From Pseudomonas fluorescens (GTDB lineage: Bacteria > Pseudomonadota > Gammaproteobacteria > Pseudomonadales > Pseudomonadaceae): 64,000 nt of DNA. The stretch covers positions 682,001 to 746,000 of the forward strand of contig NZ_CP038438.1 of NCBI RefSeq assembly GCF_004683905.1. Reading direction: 5' to 3'. The position numbers and the translations under genes are program-made. Shown here piece by piece: positions 8,240 to 16,519 of this stretch. The first letter of the stretch is position 1. The number at the start of each line of letters is the position of its first letter. The notes under the pieces were generated by a model. The model saw nothing but the letters and a program-made list of their open reading frames with translations, was not told where the DNA came from and searched no databases.

Positions 8240-10360
8240 TTAGAAACTCATATCAACCTTGGTCCAGAGCGTGCGCCCCGGCTCGTTGATCGCTTGCGGG
8301 TCGTTGGCCGGGTAGCCGAAACCGGCGTTGCCCGCCAGGTTCAAGTGCTCGGCGTAAGCCTTGCCGAACAGGTTGTCGACGCCGGTACTGACCTTCCAGT
8401 TTTTGTTGATCCGGTAGGCGCCGTTGAGCGAGAACACGCCAAAGCCGCCGCTCTTGTCGTAGTCCTTGCCGACCACGTTGCCCTTGTTCTGGTCGATGCG
8501 GTTTTGCGCCGCGACCACGCGCCACAGTGCCCCGGCGCTCCAGTTGTCTTCGCTGTAGGTCAGGCCGAAGCGCGCATCCAGCGGCGGCATTTGCGGCAGG
8601 GCTTTGCCATCGCTGCTGTTCTTGCCCCAGGCGTAAGCCAGGGTCGCGTCGGCTTTCCAGTTATCGGTGAGTTTGTAGGCGGCACCGAGCTCGCCACCCA
8701 TGATCCGCGCGTCGATGTTTTCCGCGCGCGAAGTGCTCATGCCCATCATCGTCGGCGTGTAGTCGAACAGGATGTAGTCGCGCACTACGCCGATGTAGCC
8801 CGAGGCCCAGGCTTCGAGTTCGGCGGTCTTGTAGTTCACGCCGAAGTCGAACTGGGTGGTCTTCTCCGGTTTGATCGAGTCAAACGCATTCAGCGAGCCG
8901 GCCGGGCCGGACTTCGGCGAAAACAGCTCCCAATAATCCGGGAAGCGCTGCGCGTGACCGAGGCCGGCGTACAGCGTGGCCGGGCTGTCAGCGAGGTCAT
9001 GCTCGTAACGCACGAAGCCGCTTGGCAAGGTGTCGGCGCGGGTCTCGTCGGCGGTCGGATTTGGCCGGCTCATCATTCCCGAACCAATGCGCTGCCGGTA
9101 ATCCTTGGCCGAAGCACGGTCGACCCGGGCGCCGGTAATCAGCCGATCACGGTCGGCGGCGTACCAGGTCATTTCGCTGAACACGCCGTAGTTATGGAAA
9201 TCGGCGTCCTTGGTGTACGGCTGATCCTTGTAGGTGTCGATGCCCATGCCACTGCGCTGGCGGTGTTCGTTGGTCTGCGCATCGAGACCGGTGATCAGTT
9301 GGATGTCGGCCCAGCGCCAGGTTGCCTTGATCCGCGCGCCGAGGGTGCGCCGGTCGACGTTGGACGCCATGGGCCCGGCCATCATCCCGGTGCCGGATGG
9401 CGTGCGCAGGGTGTAGTTGTCCATCACGTGGTCGGCGTAGTTGTAGTAGACCTGTGCTTCGAGTTTCTCCAGCACGTCGGTGATGTTGGATTTTTCGAAG
9501 CGCAGGCCGAGGCTTTCGCGCAGGAACTGCGAACCGTCCATGCCGCGCCCGGCGTAGCGCGCTTCGCCATCGCCCTTGCCGGCGGTGAGTTCGATCAGGG
9601 TGTCGGCGTCCGGGGTCCAGCCGACGGCGATGTCACCGTTCCATTTGTCGTAGCGCGAGGCAACGATGTCGTTGTTGCCGTCGCGATAGTCGTCGGAGTG
9701 CGCGGTATTGCCGATTACCCGTACGTAGCCCAATGGCCCGCCGGCAGCGGCGTCGACGACCTTGTCGAAGCGTCCGTTGGAGCCGGCCAGCACGCTGGCA
9801 TTCACCCGCGTGCCGAGTTCGCCGAAGCTTTCCGGCTCACGATCGAACAGCACCGTACCGGCCGATGCACCCGGTCCCCAGAGCACGGTTTGCGGGCCCT
9901 TGATCACCGTGAGTTTGTCGTAGGTTTCCGGCGAGATGTACGAGGTCGGCGCGTCCATCCGCCCCGGGCAGGCGCCGAGCAGCATGCTGCCGTTGGTGAG
10001 AATGTTCAGGCGCGAACCGAACATCCCGCGCAGCACCGGATCACCGTTGGTGCCGCCATTGCGCACCAGGGCGAAGCCGGGAATGGTCTTCAGGTAATCG
10101 CCGCCGTCACTGGCCGGCACCGGTTGGCGCGGGTCCTTGGGGTTGGTGACGATGGTCAACGGCGAGCTGGGGGCGATCGCGGTGATCACCGTCGGACTCA
10201 GTTCTTCGTTGTGCCCGGCGTGGTCATCGGCCAACACCAGCGGCGACAGCAGGACGCCGCAAAGGACGGCGGTGGCGTGCGAGAAACCAATGCGCGATGC
10301 GTTCAGCGCGAAAGACGCCTGGGCAGAACCCGAGCGTGGAACAGCAGAAAACCTGGACAT
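8240..10360 (-). CDS. oprC: TonB-dependent copper receptor OprC
   Basis: Outer-membrane copper channel, about 706 residues from the ATG at 10360, close to OprC/NosA length. After the signal peptide (AVLCGVLLSPLVLADDHAG) come the plug blocks GGDYLKTIPGFALVRNGGTN and VIKGPQTVLWGPGASAGTV. The sequence LGACPGRMDAP places a CxxxM pair at C131/M135, equivalent to the copper-ligating Cys-Met motif of OprC. The barrel ends in LWTKVDMSF, with a terminal Phe. The long in-frame extension upstream to 10576 is Arg/Pro-rich and overlaps the DUF2946 gene, so it is rejected; GGAAA precedes the chosen ATG. It is cotranscribed with the DUF2946 and PCu(A)C genes upstream. Confidence 0.92.
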   Translation of the reverse strand: MSRFSAVPRSGSAQASFALNASRIGFSHATAVLCGVLLSPLVLADDHAGHNEELSPTVITAIAPSSPLTIVTNPKDPRQPVPASDGGDYLKTIPGFALVRNGGTNGDPVLRGMFGSRLNILTNGSMLLGACPGRMDAPTSYISPETYDKLTVIKGPQTVLWGPGASAGTVLFDREPESFGELGTRVNASVLAGSNGRFDKVVDAAAGGPLGYVRVIGNTAHSDDYRDGNNDIVASRYDKWNGDIAVGWTPDADTLIELTAGKGDGEARYAGRGMDGSQFLRESLGLRFEKSNITDVLEKLEAQVYYNYADHVMDNYTLRTPSGTGMMAGPMASNVDRRTLGARIKATWRWADIQLITGLDAQTNEHRQRSGMGIDTYKDQPYTKDADFHNYGVFSEMTWYAADRDRLITGARVDRASAKDYRQRIGSGMMSRPNPTADETRADTLPSGFVRYEHDLADSPATLYAGLGHAQRFPDYWELFSPKSGPAGSLNAFDSIKPEKTTQFDFGVNYKTAELEAWASGYIGVVRDYILFDYTPTMMGMSTSRAENIDARIMGGELGAAYKLTDNWKADATLAYAWGKNSSDGKALPQMPPLDARFGLTYSEDNWSAGALWRVVAAQNRIDQNKGNVVGKDYDKSGGFGVFSLNGAYRINKNWKVSTGVDNLFGKAYAEHLNLAGNAGFGYPANDPQAINEPGRTLWTKVDMSF

Positions 10361-10445
10361 GACAATTTCCATCAAACAGTCGTAAACGACACGGCCGGCA
10401 GCCTGAAGCTGTCTTCTCAACCGTGTGCAATCAAAGGTGGGGTGT

Positions 10446-10892
10446 TTACGCCGTGATGGGCGGGGCGCGGGTGCGGGCGCCGGGGAAGAAGGTCTGCCGG
10501 GCATGGCCCAGACGCGGGGAGGGCGGGGTGAAGGTGTTGACGTGGGCAATGCTGAACGTGGCGAACGTGCCGCCACCGGTCAGCGCCGGGCAATTGAACA
10601 GCAGGCTGCAATAACCGCACTTTTCCCATAGGGCGTGGTGCGAGGACTGTGGCGGGCAGTGTTCGGCAGCCGGTTGTGCGCCGTGCGCGGCGTGATCCAT
10701 GCCCGGCATGTCCATCGCCATGTCCATGCTCATCGGCATGGAAGTCGAGGCGTGCTGATCCATCGGCATCGACTGAGAAATCAGCGGGCCGATGAAGATC
10801 ATCAACATGGCGAACAGGGCGATCCAGCTACCGCGGGTCAGAGTCTGGCTCTGGCGATGCAGGCGGAACGCCCCGGCGCGTTGCGGGCGCAC
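10446..10892 (-). CDS. DUF2946 family protein, Met/His-rich
   Basis: Small secreted or membrane-anchored protein of about 148 residues. An N-terminal hydrophobic segment (WIALFAMLMIFIGPLISQ) is followed by a metal-binding-looking stretch (MPMDQHASTSMPMSMDMAMD, then MPGMDHAAHG) and a Cys motif, CGYCSLLFNCP. DUF2946 proteins are regularly found beside OprC-type receptors and PCu(A)C chaperones, so a role in copper handling is likely, though no activity is established. The GTG at 10892 gives the full frame 21 bases after the PCu(A)C gene. I see no clear Shine-Dalgarno sequence, so the start is uncertain. Confidence 0.75.
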   Translation of the reverse strand: MRPQRAGAFRLHRQSQTLTRGSWIALFAMLMIFIGPLISQSMPMDQHASTSMPMSMDMAMDMPGMDHAAHGAQPAAEHCPPQSSHHALWEKCGYCSLLFNCPALTGGGTFATFSIAHVNTFTPPSPRLGHARQTFFPGARTRAPPITA

Positions 10893-10913
10893 GGGCGTGG
10901 TCAGCCGGATCGG

Positions 10914-11393
10914 TTACTGGGCGTGATCGTGTGCCTGGGTATCTTGCGGAGGTTTCTTCTGCACCGCGACTTCGACGGTGACGTTACCGGCCTTCTCGAA
11001 ATGCAGGGTCAGCGGGAAGCGTTTGCCGTCGCTGAGCAGGCTGCGGTCTTTCGGGTTGAGCAGCATCACGTGATAGGCCATCGGCGCAAACGTCACCTTG
11101 CCGCCGGCCGGAATCACCACGTCGGGCACCTGCTGCATTTTCATCAGGTCGCCCTGCATCACATGCTCATGCAGTTGCGCTTCGGCGGTGATCGGCGAAT
11201 CGACGCTGAGCAGGCGGTCGTCTGTCTTGCCGGGATTGCTGATCACGAAATAAGCGGCGACGGTCGGCGCGTTGGGCGGCAGCTCCTGCGACCACGGGTG
11301 AGCGATTTCCAGCTCGCCGGCCTTGTATTCGTGGGCATGGGCGAAGCACGCCGGCAGCAACAGCGCAGCGATGACGAAGAGTTTGTTCAACAT
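10914..11393 (-). CDS. Periplasmic copper chaperone PCu(A)C
   Basis: Copper(I) chaperone of the PCu(A)C (DUF461) family, 159 residues with signal peptide MLNKLFVIAALLLPACFAHA. The copper ligands of the H(M)x10Mx21HxM motif are visible: His and Met in LHEHVMQGDLMKMQQV, and HVM in APMAYHVMLLNP. The tail is His-rich (DTQAHDHAQ). Such proteins pass copper to cytochrome oxidase assembly or buffer periplasmic copper. GGAG lies eight bases before the ATG. It is flanked by two DUF2946 genes with short gaps, in the operon that ends with oprC and the PepSY gene. Confidence 0.9.
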   Translation of the reverse strand: MLNKLFVIAALLLPACFAHAHEYKAGELEIAHPWSQELPPNAPTVAAYFVISNPGKTDDRLLSVDSPITAEAQLHEHVMQGDLMKMQQVPDVVIPAGGKVTFAPMAYHVMLLNPKDRSLLSDGKRFPLTLHFEKAGNVTVEVAVQKKPPQDTQAHDHAQ

Positions 11394-11441
11394 GGCAGTT
11401 CTCCAGAACGATTTGATACGCAGGTCAATTGCGAGAACAAA

Positions 11442-11840
11442 TCAAACCAGAGGCGAGGCGCGGGGATTAAGGCTCGGCCATTGCTGGCGCGGTGTCGGTG
11501 TTTGCAACGAGGGCGGCGCCACGCTGCGATTGCTTTCGTAGCGGGCGAAATACAGCTGCGGCGTATGGCCCGGCAACGCCACCAGCGGCGCTGAACCCGA
11601 GCAGCACCAGCAATGCTGCATGTTGGAATGGCTGTCGTTGGACGGGGCTTTCTGCTCCGAGGTACCGATGTTGATCGCCACCATTTTCGTCCCGCTGCCG
11701 GTGCAGAAACTGCTCCACAGCAACTGTTCGGCCGGTGAATTGGCCGCCTGCGCCATCGCCCCGGTCATCGGCATGGCGAGCATGTTGAACAGCACTGCGA
11801 AGCAGGCGATCCAGGCAAATGCAAGCCGGTGTCGGTTCAT
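11442..11840 (-). CDS. DUF2946 family protein, Cys-rich
   Basis: First gene of the copper operon, 132 residues. A signal or anchor segment (RLAFAWIACFAVLFNMLAMP) precedes a short exported domain with a Cys-rich metal-binding candidate, MQHCWCCSGSAP. It resembles the second DUF2946 protein of the operon (10446-10892) in layout but not closely in sequence. Function is unknown; context suggests copper sensing, delivery or assembly in the envelope. The ATG at 11840 is the first in frame. A palindrome at 11863-11890 lies just upstream. Confidence 0.75.
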   Translation of the reverse strand: MNRHRLAFAWIACFAVLFNMLAMPMTGAMAQAANSPAEQLLWSSFCTGSGTKMVAINIGTSEQKAPSNDSHSNMQHCWCCSGSAPLVALPGHTPQLYFARYESNRSVAPPSLQTPTPRQQWPSLNPRASPLV

Positions 11841-11862
11841 GGGACAGATCCGTTGGGTGGGC

Positions 11863-11890
11863 GATCAGGCGCGGGCTATTTAGCCTGATC
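11863..11890. promoter_or_regulatory. Palindrome upstream of the copper operon (candidate operator)
   Basis: The 8-bp arms GATCAGGC and GCCTGATC are separated by 12 bases, 23 bases before the first gene of the copper operon. The spacer contains TAAATAG on the minus strand, a possible -10 element. This could be an operator for a copper-responsive regulator, or merely a hairpin. No regulator gene lies beside it. Confidence 0.35.
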
Positions 11891-11938
11891 AGGGCCGATA
11901 AGTAAAAAGGCGTCGTGCGGTTTGGTGTCGCAGATCAA

Positions 11939-12229
11939 TCACACCGCGACGGCGTGCAATCTCAAACCCAAAGCCTTCATGACCTTCATGATAGTTGCGA
12001 ATTCGGGGTTACCAGTGCTGCTCAGCGCTTTATAGAGACTTTCACGACCCAGGCCAGCATCACGTGCCACCTGTGTCATGCCCTGGGCTCGGGCTATGTC
12101 ATTCAGTGCTGCACGGATGAGTACGCCATCGCCTTCATCATCATCAAAGCAAGCGTCCAGATAAGCCGCCATGTCCTCGGGGGTTTTAAGGTACTCGGCG
12201 GCGTCGAAACGGGTGAATTTTTCGGTCAT
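11939..12229 (-). CDS. Addiction-module antidote-like HTH protein (HI1420 type)
   Basis: Protein of 96 residues resembling the putative addiction module antidote family. The N-terminus (TEKFTRFDAAEYLKTPEDMA) is the usual partner-binding part. An HTH follows with ARAQGMTQVARDAGLGRESL and the recognition segment YKALSSTGNPEFATIMKVMK. The ATG at 12229 has AGGTG eight to nine bases upstream; a GTG four codons earlier is an alternative. Family members are normally encoded directly after a RelE/HigB-type toxin gene. None is visible in the 250 bases upstream, so this looks like an orphan antitoxin or a stand-alone regulator. Confidence 0.8.
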   Translation of the reverse strand: MTEKFTRFDAAEYLKTPEDMAAYLDACFDDDEGDGVLIRAALNDIARAQGMTQVARDAGLGRESLYKALSSTGNPEFATIMKVMKALGLRLHAVAV

Positions 12230-12366
12230 CGCAATGTTCACCTATGGGCTCAAAAGCGGTGAGCATAAAACCGGGCATTTAGTGCAGACAGTCAGTGTTT
12301 CTTTAAAGGGTTGTACGTAGCGTCCGGTTTAGCTGTAGGGCGTTGGAGAGAGGATTACAGTACCGG

Positions 12367-12464
12367 CGCCTTCGCGAGCAAGCCCGCTCCCACAGGAGCC
12401 CTGGCATACACAAACTATGCGGTCGCCGCCGACCACTGTGGGAGCGCGCTTGCCCGCGAAGGCG
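12367..12464. repeat. Type B REP pair in reversed arrangement
   Basis: The inverse arm (12367-12394) comes first and the forward arm (12437-12464) second, opposite to the usual order in this window. The forward arm carries two changes (GCGCGCTTGCCCGCG). It fills most of the gap between the antitoxin-like gene and cobK. Confidence 0.8.
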
Positions 12465-12484
12465 CACTCGAGGTCTGCGCCTGG

Positions 12485-13213
12485 TTAAAGTCGGGTGAAG
12501 GCGGCAAGGGCCGCGAGGACTTCAGCCGTCGTCAGAAACTCCCGATCAACTCCCGGCAACACCGGCCGCTTCAGCACCATCACCGGCACGCCCAACTCCC
12601 GCGCCACTTCCAGCTTCGGCTCGGTCGCGGTGCTGCCGCTGTTCTTGCTGATCAGCACATCGATCTGCCGGCGTTCGAACAGTGCGCGTTCATCCTCCAG
12701 TAGAAACGGCCCACGGGCGCCGATGACTTCGCAGCGTTCGTTACCGGGATAAGCGTCGAGGGCGCGCAGGGTCCAATACTGGTTGGCAGGGATTTCGTCG
12801 AGGTGTTGCAGCGGTTCGCGGCCGAGGGTGAACAGCGGGCGGCGGAACGGTTTGAGGGCTTCGATCAGTTCGGCCCAGTCGCTGACTTCTCGCCAGTCGT
12901 CGCCCGGTTGCGGCTGCCACGCGGGGCGGCGCAAGGCCCAGCAGGGGATGCCGGCGAGTTGTGCGGCGATGGCGGCGTTGTGGCTGATTTGTGCGGCGTA
13001 GGGGTGAGTGGCGTCGAGCAGCAGGTCGATGCCTTCAGCGCGAATGAATTGCGCCAGACCTTCGGCCCCGCCGTAGCCGCCGACCCGCACCTGGCAGGTC
13101 AGGTCGGTCGGCACCCGGCCCACGCCGGCCAGACTGTAAATGTGTTCTGGCCCCAGCGTACGGGCGATGGCCAACGCCTCGGTGACGCCGCCAAGCAACA
13201 GAATGCGTTTCAT
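12485..13213 (-). CDS. cobK: Precorrin-6A reductase CobK
   Basis: NADPH-dependent reduction of precorrin-6A in aerobic cobalamin synthesis, 242 residues. The N-terminus [18 protein letters not shown] is the typical nucleotide-binding start. Other CobK blocks are [36 protein letters not shown] and [20 protein letters not shown]. The ATG overlaps the cbiD stop by four bases, so cobL-cbiD-cobK form one coupled operon transcribed leftward. Confidence 0.93.
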   Translation of the reverse strand: MKRILLLGGVTEALAIARTLGPEHIYSLAGVGRVPTDLTCQVRVGGYGGAEGLAQFIRAEGIDLLLDATHPYAAQISHNAAIAAQLAGIPCWALRRPAWQPQPGDDWREVSDWAELIEALKPFRRPLFTLGREPLQHLDEIPANQYWTLRALDAYPGNERCEVIGARGPFLLEDERALFERRQIDVLISKNSGSTATEPKLEVARELGVPVMVLKRPVLPGVDREFLTTAEVLAALAAFTRL

Positions 13214-14307
13214 GCAAAACCTCCGGCGTGGCCGACAATGCCGCCCTGGCGATCAATCGCAAACACCTCGACTTGCACCTGCGCCGGCACCACGCTGCAG
13301 GCGAAATTCAGCGCGTGGCGGCAGACCTCATCGCCGAGGGCAATGCCCGCCGCGCTGGCCATCGCCAAGGCCTGTTGACTGGTGTTGGCTTCACGAATGC
13401 TCTGCTGTAATGCCTGATCGGCACCAATCGCCGCCGCCCATTCAGCCAGTTGCGGCAGGTCGATGCTCGAATGCCTCGAGTGCAGATCCATGTGCCCGGC
13501 CGCCAGTTTGCTGATCTTGCCGAAGCCGCCGCACAGGCTGAGTTTATCCACCGGCACTTTGCGCAGATGCTTGAGCACCGCGCCGACAAAGTCGCCCATT
13601 TCGATCAGGGCGATTTCCGGCAGGTCGTAGACCCGGCGCATGGTGTCTTCGCTGGCGTTGCCGGTGCACGCGGCAATGTGCAGATAGCCATTGGTTTTGG
13701 CGACGTCGATGCCCTGATGGATCGAGGCGATGTACGCCGCGCAGGAAAACGGCCGGACGATGCCGCTGGTGCCGAGGATCGACAAACCACCAAGAATGCC
13801 CAGGCGCGGGTTCATGGTTTTCAGCGCCAGCGCTTCGCCGCCCTCGACATTGACGGTGATCTCGAAACCGCCGCCATAACCGCTTTCGGCGGCGAGCAGG
13901 CTCAGGTGATCGCTGATCATCTTGCGCGGCACCGGATTGATCGCCGGCTCACCGACGCCGAGCACTAGCCCTGGTCGGGTCACGGTGCCGACACCTGCGC
14001 CCGCGACAAAGCGAATCCCCGGCTCGGCCAGCAGCCGCACGTGCGAATAGAGCAGCGCACCGTGAGTTACGTCCGGGTCGTCGCCGGCGTCCTTGATCGT
14101 CCCGGCCTCGGCGCCGCCTTCGGTCAGGCGGCAGAACTCCAGGCGCATCTGCACTTGTTTGCCTTTGGGCAGGACGATCTGCACCGCATCCGCCGACGTA
14201 CCGCCGAGCAGCAGGCGGGCGGCGGCGAGGCTGGTGGCGGTGGCGCAACTGCCGGTGGTCAGGCCGCTGCGCAGGGGCGCGGGTTGTTCGGCGGTTTCGT
14301 CACGCAT
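13210..14307 (-). CDS. cbiD: Cobalt-precorrin-5B (C1)-methyltransferase CbiD
   Basis: C1 methylation of the corrin ring; in pseudomonads CbiD replaces CobF. 365 residues from the ATG at 14307. Family hallmarks are [20 protein letters not shown] near the N-terminus, the block [20 protein letters not shown] and the later [20 protein letters not shown]. An alternative upstream extension to 14391 would run deep into cobL and is not used. It overlaps cobL by eight bases and cobK by four. Confidence 0.93.
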   Translation of the reverse strand: MRDETAEQPAPLRSGLTTGSCATATSLAAARLLLGGTSADAVQIVLPKGKQVQMRLEFCRLTEGGAEAGTIKDAGDDPDVTHGALLYSHVRLLAEPGIRFVAGAGVGTVTRPGLVLGVGEPAINPVPRKMISDHLSLLAAESGYGGGFEITVNVEGGEALALKTMNPRLGILGGLSILGTSGIVRPFSCAAYIASIHQGIDVAKTNGYLHIAACTGNASEDTMRRVYDLPEIALIEMGDFVGAVLKHLRKVPVDKLSLCGGFGKISKLAAGHMDLHSRHSSIDLPQLAEWAAAIGADQALQQSIREANTSQQALAMASAAGIALGDEVCRHALNFACSVVPAQVQVEVFAIDRQGGIVGHAGGFA

Positions 14308-15511
14308 CGAGGGGTTTGGCCAGGTCGAGCAAAGTGATCGGCAACGCCTGACGCCAGGTGTCGAACTCGCCCAGCGGTTGCGCCTGGGCAACGTGAATTC
14401 GGGTCAGTTCGCCGCCGTGGCGTTCGCGCCAGTGCATCAGAGTGACTTCACTTTGCAGGGTCACGGCGTTGGCCACCAGTCGACCACCGGGTTTGAGTTG
14501 TTCCCAGCAGGTTTCAAACACGCCTTCACGGGTCACGCCGCCGCCGATGAAGATCGCGTCGGGTCGCTCCAGCCCGGCAAGTGCCTGCGGCGCACGGCCA
14601 CGCACCAGGTGCAGACCGGGTACGCCCAACGCGTCGCGATTGTGTTCGATCAAGGCCTGTCGGCCTTCGTCCGCCTCGATGGCAATCGCGCGGCAGCTCG
14701 GGTGCGCGCGCATCCATTCGATGCCGATCGAGCCGCAACCGCCGCCGACATCCCACAGCAGTTCGCCGGGGATCGGCGCGAGGCGGGCGAGGGTGATGGC
14801 GCGGACATCGCGTTTGGTCAGTTGGCCGTCGTGCTGGAATGCCGAATCGGGCAGTCCGGCAAGACGTGACAGGCGCGGTGCCTGCGCATCGGCCAGGCAT
14901 TCGATGGCGATCACATTCAGATCGGCAATCGCCGGGTCATTCCAGTCATTGGCAGTACTTTCGAGGCGCCGTTCGGCATCGCCGCCCAAATGCTCAAGCA
15001 CAGTCAGGCGGCTGCCGCCAAAACCGCGCTCGCGCAGCAGCGCCGCGACTGCCGCCGGACTGTGCCGGTCATTGCTCAACAGCAACAGGCGCACCCCGCT
15101 GAACAGCTGCGCATTGAGTGCCGCCAGTGGTCGCGCCACCAGCGAGAGGGTGACCACCTCCTGTAGCGGCCAGCCGAGCCGGGCGGCGGCCAGCGAACAG
15201 GAAGAGGGCGCGGGCAGGATCAGCATCTCTGCACTCGGCACATGGCGCGCAAGGCTGGCGCCGACGCCATAGAACATCGGATCACCGCTGGCCAGCACGC
15301 ACACGGCTGCGCTGCGCTGCTCCAGTACCGGCGCGAGGGAAAACGGGCTCGGCCACAGTTCGCGTTCGCCGCGTATGCACACCGGCAGCAAGTCCAGTTG
15401 CCGCTGGCCGCCGATGATCCGCGAAGCAGCCAGCAGGGCGCGCCGAGCGTTTTTGCCCAGGCCCTTGAAGCCGTCTTCACCGATTCCCACAACCGTCAGC
15501 CAGGGTGTCAT
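14300..15511 (-). CDS. cobL: Precorrin-6Y C5,15-methyltransferase (decarboxylating) CobL
   Basis: Bifunctional enzyme of 403 residues that methylates C5 and C15 and decarboxylates the C12 acetate. The N-terminal tetrapyrrole methylase half (CbiE) begins [19 protein letters not shown] and carries [19 protein letters not shown]. The C-terminal half (CbiT) has an SAM-binding motif in [19 protein letters not shown]. The ATG at 15511 has AAGGA five to six bases upstream. It is first of the leftward cob operon, divergent from the small unknown gene at 15744 and from cobG. Confidence 0.94.
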   Translation of the reverse strand: MTPWLTVVGIGEDGFKGLGKNARRALLAASRIIGGQRQLDLLPVCIRGERELWPSPFSLAPVLEQRSAAVCVLASGDPMFYGVGASLARHVPSAEMLILPAPSSCSLAAARLGWPLQEVVTLSLVARPLAALNAQLFSGVRLLLLSNDRHSPAAVAALLRERGFGGSRLTVLEHLGGDAERRLESTANDWNDPAIADLNVIAIECLADAQAPRLSRLAGLPDSAFQHDGQLTKRDVRAITLARLAPIPGELLWDVGGGCGSIGIEWMRAHPSCRAIAIEADEGRQALIEHNRDALGVPGLHLVRGRAPQALAGLERPDAIFIGGGVTREGVFETCWEQLKPGGRLVANAVTLQSEVTLMHWRERHGGELTRIHVAQAQPLGEFDTWRQALPITLLDLAKPLDA

Positions 15512-15743
15512 GCCGTTCCTTAATCCTGAGTAGATCTTCACGGGCGGCATGATAACGCGACTGCCGGCACCTGACGCAGGTCTGTCGTCGCGGCGTGTCG
15601 AGAGCAACGCGGAAACTTAATGTCGAGTAATAGTGATTTTTTCAACTTCCGTTTTTGTTAGTTTGATTCAAGTCAGTTCTTTTTAATAAGTCTGGCGCAA
15701 TGAAACTATAAAATTAATACGTGCCAAGTTGGCAGGGAGCGAT

Positions 15744-16400
15744 ATGGATATCAATTCAGCTACAGGTTTAAGTCAGAGTAATGCAGTTGCCGTTAATAAT
15801 ATGTTGTTCACCGGACTGGAGGGGCGGGCAGAGGCCGATAACAGATTTGTGAGGAACTGCATTTATCTCGCCCAGATCGCGGCGGACAGCCGTTGTGACA
15901 GCAGCCTGCAGCCTGCAGAGTGGTTCGATTACTTTGCCGGGGGCCTTTGGTCATGTGGCTGGAACCTGGAAGAGAAGCCGGTGGTGCTAGTCCAGGAGGC
16001 GTTTTCCGGAAGTGTGCAGGAGGCGTGGCGGCGGTTGACAGCCCCCTTGCTCGCGCGCGGTCAATTAGAGCAGGTTGAAGCTGGGCTGGCAGCGCTGGAA
16101 AGAGATACAGCACTGCTGCAAAAGTTTACTGCTCTGAGTGGCAAAACCTTCACTTCGCATATTGTTCCGGTCAGTAAGAATGCCAGCGGCGAGTTGGTGG
16201 TGGTGCTCAGCCATATCCGCTTTTTCAAGTTGGTATTGAGTACCAACTACCTGTTCTGGCAGGTCCATCAACCGATGTCGCAACTGGACATCCGCGCCAG
16301 AAGAATGGTGATCAATCGCCGGGACATCGACAAAAACCGGGACGTTGTAGATCAGGCGATTCGCGAGAGCGTGGCCGACCTTGAGGAGGTCGAACTCTGA
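15744..16400 (+). CDS. Unknown protein; member of a three-copy small family in this window
   Basis: 218 residues, no signal peptide or clear TM segment, function not recognised. The ATG at 15744 has GGGAG five bases upstream. Its 130-base leader is strikingly AT-rich against the GC-rich cob genes on both sides. By eye it shares ordered blocks with the 36319-37104 product: EWFDYFAGGLWSCGW (59-73) with DWYKRFREVMTLAGW, ALERDTALL (117-125) with ALQKRDTAAL, and GELVVVLSHIRF (149-160) with GEAIMALGTVRF. Both end in an Asp/Glu-rich tail. A weaker match links both to the 37157-37879 product. It interrupts the two divergent cob operons and looks like an insertion. Confidence 0.75.
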   Translation: MDINSATGLSQSNAVAVNNMLFTGLEGRAEADNRFVRNCIYLAQIAADSRCDSSLQPAEWFDYFAGGLWSCGWNLEEKPVVLVQEAFSGSVQEAWRRLTAPLLARGQLEQVEAGLAALERDTALLQKFTALSGKTFTSHIVPVSKNASGELVVVLSHIRFFKLVLSTNYLFWQVHQPMSQLDIRARRMVINRRDIDKNRDVVDQAIRESVADLEEVEL

Positions 16401-16519
16401 AAAGCCGCAGTTTCCGACCGGCAGGCATTTTCATGCGCTCGGGCAAAGCAGGCATAATGGCGACCTTTCGCCCACCACAGCGCTGCCCGTCAGCCGGTCA
16501 TCCCTTGAACGAACGCTCA

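Noticed and set aside
8015..10456. A plus-strand open frame of 813 codons opposite oprC
   Set aside because: It is the reverse-strand shadow of the GC-rich oprC gene. It has no recognisable domain and no ribosome-binding site, and the minus strand encodes a clear receptor.
16401..16519. Possible cobalamin riboswitch upstream of cobG, or before the TonB receptor
   Set aside because: I looked for a B12 box (AGYCMGGAGACCTGCC-like) with surrounding helices. Neither leader holds a convincing match, and the receptor leader is too short. A covariance-model scan would be decisive.
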